Shown here: piece after piece, positions 55,821-64,000 of the stretch | Layout: every line of letters starts with the position of its first letter | Numbering within the stretch: the first letter of the stretch is position 1 | Assembly (NCBI GenBank): GCA_000151295.1 | Contig: GG745332.1 | Location: 1,310,297 to 1,374,296, forward strand | Direction of reading: 5' to 3' | Source of the DNA: Allomyces macrogynus ATCC 38327 | Lineage: Eukaryota; Blastocladiomycota; Blastocladiomycetes; Blastocladiales; Blastocladiaceae | DNA length: 64,000 nucleotides | The notes under the pieces: generated by a model | The model's input: only the letters and a program-made list of their open reading frames with translations | What the model was told of the DNA's origin: nothing | Databases searched by the model: none | Program-made: the position numbers and the translations under genes

Positions 55821-56308
55821 AGGGCAATGCCTTGCGGGTTTTCATAAAAACTTGGTTTCCCGAGCACCGGACTATCTGTTCTGTTCTCTTGAGCCGTTCG
55901 TTGTGGCACAAACGGATGCGTTTTCTCGGCAGCCCGTCCTCGGTGCGCTGGCACTTTTGTCTGAGGCAATAGATGAGCACGCAGGCACGAAATTGTCAAC
56001 TCATCCTGCGGTATCTCGAAAAACAAAGAGACCTGTCTCCACAAATCCACGTTGTTCCTTGCGTTGATGGTGCGGCCAGCTCGTCAGCTTGCTACTGAAC
56101 GTGGAGCGGCCGAAAGAGGAGTGCAGAAGCGCAAAAACGAAGGACTGCTCACAGCGCGTTCAGTGACTCGATGCCAGCGGTCTGGTAGCTTGTCGCTCGC
56201 ACAGGCGGCCTGTTTCCCTCCCTTTCGTCACGTCGACCTCCCCCATCCGCTCGTTGGATCACGCCCAGAGCCAGCTGCAATTGCCACCAGCTGCACGCAC
56301 TCATCAGC
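55821..56308. other. Intergenic spacer, 488 bp
   Basis: 3' flank of RPS24 and promoter of RAD7, same orientation. No gene recognised. Confidence 0.4.
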
Positions 56309-58687
56309 ATGTCTTCTCGCGGCGGTCGTGGTCGCGGCGGTGGCCGCGGAAGCTCGGTGCGCGGACCTCGCAGGTACAAATTGTGATCTCTCAAGTGCCC
56401 GCCCATTACGGCGTGCGCGCGACGACGTCGCGCGATCATGAGCAAGCACACTGACCGCGATTTTCTGGGAATCGTGATTAGTGCCTTGACGTCTTTCCTG
56501 CAGGAGCAGGGCATCTCGGCGCGCGATATCGCGGACCGGCACCGGGAACGCCAGCAGCAAGCGCAGCAACAACAAGCTCAGCAGCAGCCGAATGGAGAGC
56601 AGCCGGTAGACCAGGAAAACGCGGATGAAGAGCAGGCGCAACCTGCTCCGCCGACCGCGGCCTCGCCCGTTACCATTCCAGACAGTGACGAGGAAGAGGA
56701 AATCGAGGTCACGGTCGCGGCGAGCAGTAGCAGCAACAGCCGGCCGCGTCGCGCCGCAGCAGCGACAGCGGGTACGGCCAAGGCCGCTCCCGCGACCAAG
56801 AAGCGCAAGCGCAAGTCGCGCCGGCGCGACGACGACTCGGATCCGAGCTCCGACGACGATTTTGTTCCGGAACCGGTGGCACGGCGCGCTCCCGACGCGG
56901 ATCCGATCTGTATTCAATGCCGGTCTGTGATTTACCGGTGGCGCAAGTCGGCATTCGCGTCGCTATGTGCCGATTGTGTCGGGCAACGTGCCGCTGCCGA
57001 CGCGAATGCTGCTGCTGACGAGCCCGCGGCGGGTGCGACGCCCAAGGGCTTGGGCAAGGGTAAAGCGCGCGGCGGCGCGCGCATGGGACGCGCGCGCAAC
57101 GTTGCTGCCGACTTTGCACTGTTGCGTGACGACCAGGACCTGAAAAAGGCCATGACGACTGTGCCACCGCTCAAGGACATGTGCATCCGTGCGCTCTCCG
57201 AGCACATTGACGACGTCGAGGCACTCGGCGACGTGTCGGACGAGACGCGCCGCAAGCTCGCGCGCATCCTGTGCAAGAAGCGCGCGCTCGACGCGAGCGT
57301 GCTGCCGCTCTTCACGGGCTGGGAAATCACGAATTTGACGCTGTTCGACTGCACCAAGCTCGATGCCGACACGCTCGCCATGATTGCGCGGCTGTGCCCG
57401 AACATGCGGTCGCTGCACTTGGCGTTTTGCGGGCGCACGGCCGACTCGACGGTCGCAGCGTGGGGTCAGGCCTGGAGCGATTCGCTGGAGGAGCTCTCAC
57501 TCAATGGACCGTACCTCGTTCGTGATGCGGCGTGGGCCGAGTTCTTTGCCAGTGTCGGCGGGCGATTGACCAAGCTGCACCTGGATTATCCGGCCAAGCT
57601 GGGTCCCGTCGGCGTCGCGGCCTTGGTCGACGCGCAAAGCGGTACGGTTCTCGTGCTCTAGTTCACGTTGAACTCGGCCGTTTGCTGTGCTCACACATCA
57701 TTCCCGAATGTAGACTCGCGATTCCCGCTACGTGACCTGGCCCTGATGCACGGCGACGCTCTCGACGAAAAGTGCATCCCGCTGCTCGCCCAGTTCGTCA
57801 ACCTCGACAAGGTCAACCTTCTCCACTCGGGTCAGGCTGTCACAGATCAACACGTCCTGGCTCTCTTCCGCAACCTCCACAACCTGCGCGCGTTTTTGAT
57901 CTCTCACGCCCCGCAAATCTCGGACGAGACTCTCTTTGCGCTGCGCTGGCGGCACGCGACGCTCGACCACCTCCATTTCGAGGCGGTCGAGTCGTTCACG
58001 CCAGGCGGCGTCCTGTCGTGGCTCTCGGGCACGTGGCCGCCGGTGCAACCGCGCGCCGAGGGAGAAGAGGAGGACGACGAGTCAGCTGCTGCACCGGCGG
58101 GTCCAGCTCCAGCGCCACTGGGTGCCAATGGTGTCGAGGAGCCCATGGACGTGGACGGACCCGAATCCGACGAGGACGGCTCCGTTTTCGAGGGTAACGG
58201 CCAGAACCCCGACGAGCTTCCTGCACCTGCCGATGAGGAAGTGCCGGCCCTGACCGAGGCCGACATTGCCGAACTCACGCAACCGGCGCCGCCGCTGCAC
58301 CTGTCGACGCTCGTTCTGACGCGGTGCCGCGGGCTCAACACGGACCTGGCCATCACGCCGCTGCTGCGCGCCACGTGCGGTACGCTCGAGACGCTCGGTC
58401 TCAACTGGCTCGACTGGCTCACGCCTGCGGCGCTGTTGCCGCTCGTCGAACACACTCGGCGCCAGGACGCGGCAGGACCCGGCGCGCCGAACCTCAAGGT
58501 GGTCGATCTGAGCTGGGTGCGGTGCGTCGATGATCCGACGCTCGAGATGCTCGTGTCGCAGTTGCCGCTCACCGAGGTGAAGACCTTTGGGTGCCACAAG
58601 CTGTCGCCTGTGGTCGCGACTCGCGCGTGGACCAATATCGATGGCGAGTCGGTCGCCGTGATTGGGTCCGAGTTCACCGAGGTGTAA
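56309..58687 (+). CDS. RAD7: Rad7-like leucine-rich-repeat protein of global-genome nucleotide excision repair
   Basis: Three exons: 56309-56373, 56482-57641, 57714-58687; 732 residues. An Arg/Gly-rich start is followed directly by GPRSALTSFLQEQGISARDI, closely like the Rad7 N-terminal GPNSALTQFLREEGIS. A basic bipartite-like signal (KKRKRKSRRR) lies at ~140. A Cys pair set, CIQC...LCADC (~175-200), forms the putative zinc-binding site seen in many Rad7 proteins. LRRs run from LTLFDCTKLDADTLAMIARLCPNM to the end, including the strongly conserved DLSWVRCVDDPTLEML (~675). An acidic insert (~460-530) is lineage-specific. Known role: with Rad16 and Abf1 (NEF4) it acts in damage recognition and has an Elc1/Cul3 ubiquitin ligase link. 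Confidence 0.9.
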
Positions 58688-58788
58688 CAGCGGGTGGAGA
58701 AGAGAGATAGAGGATAACGGAATGACGCTACGTACAAAGTTACTACTTTTGGTGTCTACTTGGCCCGATCGCCTTGTCGTCTTTCCAG

Positions 58789-60588
58789 TTACCGTCCCAG
58801 GACCCATCCACCTTCACCCAACCGCTTCCGATCATACTTATGCTGGACCACGTCCTCGACCACCTTGCGCTTGACAATCCCGTACGCGCGCTGCTGCAGG
58901 TAGGCGTGCACGACCTGGTCGGTCGGCGTACGCAGCTTGGCGAGCGTGTCCATGGTGTGCAGCGACCGGTCGCTCGCGACTTTGAGAAACGCCGAGTTTG
59001 CAAATTCGACAATCTCGCACTGGTCGTCTCTGGCCACGTACATGGCCGTTGCGTGGAACACGGCGCGCGCATCAACGATATGCCGCGACGCCGATACGGG
59101 CGGTGGAGAGTGCGTGGACGCTGCTGCTGAGGACCGTCGGCGAGACGACGCATCAGTCTCGAGCATCGGCGTCGGTGCAACGGTCCCTGCATCGGCATTG
59201 ACCAGTACACACTGCTCCTCGAAAAAATCGCCCGGGCCGAGGTACGCGACCGTCAGGAACTTGCCTTTGACGCGGTCACCTCGCGCCGTATCGACTGCGC
59301 GTGCTCCAGCCGGCACCGCAGCGCCTGGGCGGTGATGGTGCACCATAAACTGTGGCGGCGTGAGCGCGTCGTGGTTCCGCAACTTCCCTACCGCCGCCGC
59401 CGCCGTCCCACCGCCACCACCGCGCACCAAACTACTCCCGACCACATGCGGCGGTGGCGCGTCGTCCACGCGCTCATGCCACAGTTCAATCCACTTGACG
59501 ACATGCACCGTCCCACGGCGCACGAACCGCACCGCCGCGACCGGGTCCCCCTCAGAGACAATCACGTCGCCGCGCGCGTACTCGCGCACAGTCCCGACCG
59601 ACGTCCACGCGGCCAACTCGGCCGCGGGTAACGCGAGTGCGGTGGGAGCAAGGAAAGCGAGCTTGGTTTCGCGCTCGCCGTGCTCGTGCGCGGCCACGGC
59701 GCGCTGCCAGTCGCAGGTGCGAATGACGAGAATGCGGCATTCGGAGGTGGTGATGACGGTCGCCCGGCGCGGGTGGCCTCGATGTCGCCGAAGACGTCGC
59801 CGGGGCCGAGAACGCGCGCGACGGCGGGAGTGGGGGTGGGGCCGCGCGTGGTCGTCGACGACGCGGGCAGGGTGGATGGGTCGGGGTCGCGGGGATTCGT
59901 TGGCGCGCGGTACTGGTTGCAGTGGCCGCTGACGAGGCAGAAAAAGGCCGTCGCCGTGTGCCCTACACTCGCCAACGCATTCTCCACCCGTCAGCGTCCC
60001 GCGCGTCATGCCCAAGTTGCCCCAAACACGCGTCACTCACATACCGTGCCTGACAAGCACCCTCCCCGGCCCCCACGTGCGACACTCGACCCACTGACAT
60101 ATCTCGCGCATCAGCGACCGCGGGTGCCCACGGCGTAGGCCCTGAAACGCATCGACGAACGCGTGCACGACACGCACGTCGGCCTCGGACCGGGTGCCGG
60201 GTGGGACGAGCGCAAGCACGCGCTGCACGTCGGCCGACATGGCGTACGCGGCACGGTGTGCGGCAAATTCGTTCAGCGAAAAATCCACCCCTTGGTGTCG
60301 CGCCGCGGCGGGTGGGGAAGAGGATGCGCGTGCGGATGCACGGGATGCGGGCGGGAGGTAGATGCGCGCGAGGATGCACGCGCGGCGTGCGGCGCGGCGC
60401 CATTTCTGGGATTGGTGCGGGAAGGTGTGAGGGGTAGTCGGGCGGTCTTCGTGCAGGTTTACTGTCGTACCGCCAGGTTGTCGGGCAACGACGCGCGCGC
60501 TCGTGTCGCGGCATCGACCAGACTTGCGAGCAAGAACGACGGCACGAATGAGTTCGGCATCCCGCCACGGAGCGACCAACAGGAACAT
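58789..60588 (-). pseudogene. Protein with two cyclic-nucleotide-binding-like domains; apparent frameshift
   Basis: Proposed exons (minus): 60588-60045, then 59962-58789 with one frame change near 59,763-59,770. About 570 residues. Exon 1 has WRRAARRACILARIYLPP, then RSLMREICQWVECRTWGPGRVLVRHG. After the splice comes HTATAFFCLVSGH and RVLGPGDVFGDIEATRAG: the order (positive helix, G-x-V/I-L-V-x-x-G, FxxLVSG, LGPGDxFGDIE) is a CNB domain. In the next frame TVITTSECRILVIRTCDW continues that domain, and a second one follows: VREYARGDVIVSEGDPVAAVRFVRRGTV, then LGPGDFFEEQCVL. The phosphate-binding Arg typical of cAMP sites is not obvious, so ligand binding is uncertain. A one- or two-base indel would restore the frame; no intron fits. 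Start uncertain, since the ATG used (MFLLVAPW) may not be the first. Confidence 0.6.
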
Positions 60589-61168
60589 GGCGCTCGACCG
60601 GCGACTTGCGGGCCGTGGCACGTCGGTCTGGCCGTCCACGGTGGATTCGGGAACACTGGAATCATTCGACAATCTTCGGCTCTGAGTTCAGGGACCGTGG
60701 TCAGCCGATGATCAACGTCAGGAATGAACTAGAACAGGTTGACAAGTACACTTGAATTGACATGCACAAAGAGCGACAGTTTCCTGGAGATGGCGCGGCT
60801 GGACGCGCGACTCTTCTGGTCGCTCGACGAGCTGTCTGTTTGAGGCGGGATCGTGTGCGCAAGACCTTGCCCGAAGCCCGGAGCCGTGCTTTCTCGGCGC
60901 TGCCGTGCGGTTTTGGACAACGCCATTTTGGCGCCAGATCACTTAATTGCCGGCGTGGTCGCGTTGGCCACGGTGTGCGCCAGGTTGCGAGGTCCAATGA
61001 TCGAGTGCTCAGCGTGTGTTTTCCAAGAAACGGTTGTGTGAGCGTCGGTAAGTCGGCGAGCACCGAAACTCGCCGGCTGTCGATCGAGTGTGTTGTCGTT
61101 TGTCACCACAACGCGCGTTACGTAATGGAAAATAAATATAAATGTCGACTCAGCCCCACATTGGTTGA
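60589..61168. other. Intergenic spacer, ~580 bp
   Basis: Upstream of the CNB-domain gene and downstream of the Sds3-like gene. May contain an extra 5' exon of the former. Nothing else recognised. Confidence 0.35.
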
Positions 61169-63524
61169 TCAGTTCTTTCGTGCGCGGCCCTTGGCCGGTC
61201 CGGTGCCCGCCGTGCCCGCCATGGACGCGGCCGACCCGGGTCTTGCGCTTGGCGGCACACCATTCGATGCAGCCGGTCGCGGCCGTCGCGCGAGCGCCGT
61301 CTACACAATCGAGCAAAGAGTCAGATGAAGTACAGCGTGCAGCAGGAAAAAAGCGAGACATACGTGAATCAACGCCATGTCGTGCACGAGCTCGTCGTCG
61401 GCGAGCTTAAACACCATACTCGCCGCCGCATTCGTGCGGAGGTGCTTGCGCCCACGACCATGGCCATGCCCCGCACCACCTGGCCCATTCCCGGCGCCAC
61501 CCCCACGCTCGCCCATCCCATTACTATTCGACCCGGCCCCACCGGCATGATCGTCATCAAGCGCATGGAGCCCGCGCTTCAAGTGCGTACGGCCATTCCG
61601 CCCACGTCCGCCGCCATGCCCACCGCCCGACCCGGTCCGTGCGGGCGCATCAAAGTCGATCATGGTGATGTCGAGCGCCTTTTCGTCCTCGAACCGGCGT
61701 CGGCGGGACTGGACTTCGGCCATCATGTCACGGCGAATGGCGAGATCGTCGTCGTGGAACTGGGTCGTGATATTGTCCACGTCGGCGCGGTATACGCGCT
61801 CGATGCCGTGCACGGCGTGCTGCAGCATGCATTGCGCCGTGAAGAGCCGCTCGTGCACGGATTGCGCGAGGTCGTCGACGGTCAGGTTGAACTCGTCGTC
61901 GAGGTCTGTTTTGAGAAGGTATGCGCTAGTAAGTTGGAAGCTCTGCTCGGCACGCGACAGGTCCGAGCAGCAAACATACTCTCTTGGAGATCCTGGATCG
62001 TCCGCTCGAGTTCCTGCCTACACCGCTCGTAGTACCTAAACAATAGGCACGTGTGAGCTACTCCACTCCATACCCAGACTCATTTCGTGGCACAGAATCA
62101 ACGTACGCGTCCTTGTTCCGCACCCGCACCCGCTCCATACCGGCGACCCAATCACCCATCCCGATCCTTGGCGACGCCGGTGGCAGCGGCGCGCCCACGC
62201 CCGGCGCAAACCCACTCACCGGCGGCGGGGCCGGGTACCCATGTCCCGTCTGCATCGGCGGCATCATCGCCACCGTTTGCGGCTGCGGTGGCGGGTGCAC
62301 ACCCTTCCTTCCCCCGCCCCGTCGTCGTCATCGGCCCTGCCGGACTCGCCTTCCCCTTGCCACCCTTGCCCGACCCGGTTTTCGCGGCCTTCGCGCGACC
62401 GCCGCCGACGCTTTACTCGTGCGCGCGACGGCTGCCGCCGCAACCGACCGCGCCGCAGCAGTCGCCGAGGTAGTGGGCGGCGCGACCACGCGCGGGCTCG
62501 GCGCGCCCGGTGGACCGAGCGGGTTGCCCGCGGACGAGGACGGTGCGGACAGTGGCGCTGGCGGCAGAGGCGGCGCGAGGGACTTGGGTGCGGCGAGCGG
62601 GACCGCCACCGGCGCGTGAGGAATATCCGCGGCGGCATGGAGACTGTCGTGACCCGGTGGGCCGAGGGTGCCAGCCGCGGGTGACGCGGTCGTGGACGCT
62701 GTCGCGGAAAACGTGCCGACCCAGACGGCTTCGCCGCGAACGTTGGTTCCGGGCGCGCCCACGGGTGGCGATTGAGCGGCGGTCGTGGATGAGGATGGGG
62801 CGGAGGAGTGCGGTGGTGGGGGTGCGGAGACGGTGGACGCAGGGAGCGTGGGAGGAGGGACGGGTGCGGGCACGGGGGGCGGTGGCGGCGCCGCGGCCAT
62901 GGTCGTGGTTGGCGGTGCAGGCGTCGCGGATGATGCGGGGATCGTCATGCTTGCGGAACTTGTGGGGCCCGCGGACGGGGCTGCCGCGATCGGCGCGGGG
63001 GTCGGCGTAGACGGTGCGCGTAGGGTGTTTGGCAACGCGTAGCCTGGGTAATTTCCGAGCGCGTGATGGTGCGCGTGCGGGAAGTGGAGACTCAAGTGCT
63101 GCTGTGGTTGTGACGGCTGCAGCTGCGGTTGCGCGTGCATGAAATGCGCGGTGTGTGCGAGCGACTGGTGCGCGTGCTGCTGCTGTTGCAGCTGCTGGTG
63201 CTGTTGTTGCTGCGTCGGCTGCTGGTGCGGTTGCGGTTGATGCTGCTGGTCCTGCGGCGTCGGCTGCGTCTGCGCCTGAGATTGCTGTTGCTGCTGTTGT
63301 TGTCGCTGCTGCAGATCTTGCTGTTGCTGCCTTGCCTGCTGGTCCTGCTGTTGTTGTAGCTGCTGCACCTGCGACGGCATCCCGTGCAGTAAATGCGGGT
63401 GCGCGAGATGCGCCATCGCCTGCTGCTGCGTCTGCTGCTGCGCCTGCTGTTGCATCTGCTGCGTCGTTGTTGTCGGGAACGACAGCGCGCCCGTCGTCGT
63501 CGGTGCCACCGTCGCCTGCTGCTG

Positions 63525-63573
<49 letters not shown>

Positions 63574-63772
63574 CCCGGCAGCACGTGCGAAAACATGTGC
63601 GACCCTGCCGGAATTCCCACCCCTCCCGAGGTCGCCTTCCCCGCGCTCGTGCCCACCGCATATGCAGCACCCTGTGCGCTTCCCGCCGTCTGAACTGGAA
63701 CAATCCCGGCGCGCCGGCCGCCCGGAGCGCAGAGGAGGTAGGTCCCGTGAACTAGCCCACCGACTCCGGCAT
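61169..63772 (-). CDS. Sds3-like histone-deacetylase-complex subunit with a long Gln-rich N-terminus
   Basis: Proposed exons (minus): 63772-63761, 63689-62364, 62303-62074, 62035-61980, 61905-61364, 61300-61169; 765 residues. The Sds3-type region starts ~520: YYERCRQELERTIQDLQENL, DEFNLTVDDLAQ, ERLFTAQCMLQHAVHGIERVY, then RDMMAEVQSRRRRFEDEKALDIT. The succession (F/YYxxRLxxL, HFNL-like, long coiled coil, basic EEK stretch) parallels yeast Sds3 of the Rpd3/Sin3 complex. BRMS1 is the related alternative. Residues ~25-200 are Gln-rich with 15 uninterrupted CAG codons, followed by Pro/Ala/Thr-rich sequence. Two joins are weak: a 60-nt intron (62363-62304) that removes an in-frame TGA, and a 38-nt intron (62073-62036). 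The tiny first exon is also provisional. If those are wrong, the Gln-rich part is a separate gene. Confidence 0.6.
63528..63572 (+). repeat. (CTG)15 trinucleotide repeat (CAG in the coding strand)
   Basis: Fifteen perfect CTG units on the plus strand encode a run of 15 Gln in the Sds3-like gene. The surrounding 63.1-63.6 kb is also rich in impure CTG/TTG units. Confidence 0.95.
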
Positions 63773-64000
63773 GTATTGATTTGCGCGCCAGCCGCGGCGC
63801 AGTATATTGTATGTGTGGGTGCGAGTGCCCCTGAATGACACCCCACGACGTGCTTTTTGTATTTGCTGCAGTTCGAGTATATCGTATATGAATTCTATAA
63901 GTGGTAAACGGTTATGTTAGCCGACGCGTGTGATGAGTAGGTCAGGTCCGCGCCGGCGTTCGGTGCTATTTTAATATAGAGGTACGTGTACGGATGTTAT
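63773..64000. other. Upstream flank of the Sds3-like gene at the window edge
   Basis: AT-richer sequence with TATA-like runs (agtatattgt at ~63,801 and tatcgtatatg at ~63,880). Probable promoter region; no gene seen before the edge. Confidence 0.35.

Overview
The window is eukaryotic and almost certainly fungal. It is GC-rich, most of its genes carry short spliceosomal introns (about 40-110 nt, GT...AG), and many genes are typical of fungi: a TrpG-TrpC fusion, an Arp9-like actin-related protein, a Spa2-like polarisome scaffold, Tra1, an Sds3-like protein, Rad7 and ATP synthase subunit g. A sestrin and relics of Fanzor-type (TnpB-related) nucleases fit an early-diverging zoosporic lineage, for example a Blastocladiomycota-like fungus, better than Dikarya. 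That placement is inference. All exon joins below were read by eye from reading frame, splice sites and family similarity.

Layout. 0-3.2 kb (-): a TrpE-TrpG-TrpC fusion cut by the left edge. 3.8-5.4 (+): Arp9-like protein. 5.7-8.2 (+): membrane RING ligase resembling Asi1/Asi3. 8.2-11.1: gene-poor island with a broken Fanzor relic. 11.1-13.5 (-): Spa2-like. 15.3-16.5 (+): APH-fold kinase-like protein. 16.7-28.0 (-): Tra1, mostly one 10.5 kb exon. 28.5-30.4 (-): asparaginyl-tRNA synthetase. 31.8-34.4 (+): sestrin. 34.9-36.0 (-): mS26/Pet123-like mitoribosomal protein with an apparent frameshift. 36.3-37.0 (+): ATP synthase subunit g. 37.7-40.8 (+): folliculin. 42.0-48.3 (+): an unrecognised membrane protein built from a tandem array of 14 nearly identical 56-codon exons. 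48.3-50.5: CpG-poor island with a second, more decayed Fanzor-like relic. 50.5-52.2 (+): RMND1/DUF155 mitochondrial protein. 52.3-54.5 (-): TAF1A/Rrn11-like Pol I factor. 55.2-55.8 (+): ribosomal protein eS24. 56.3-58.7 (+): Rad7. 58.8-60.6 (-): cyclic-nucleotide-binding-domain protein with an apparent frameshift. 61.2-63.8 (-): Sds3-like protein with a Gln-rich N-terminus.

Themes. Sestrin and folliculin, both amino-acid sensors or regulators upstream of TORC1, lie 3.2 kb apart. Several neighbours are divergent pairs with related roles: mS26 with ATP synthase g, and the Pol I factor with eS24. The most novel element is the exon-array gene at 42-48 kb. The fungal sestrin keeps the recognisable leucine-pocket residues but carries an acidic insertion of about 100 residues and lacks the peroxidase Tyr/His.
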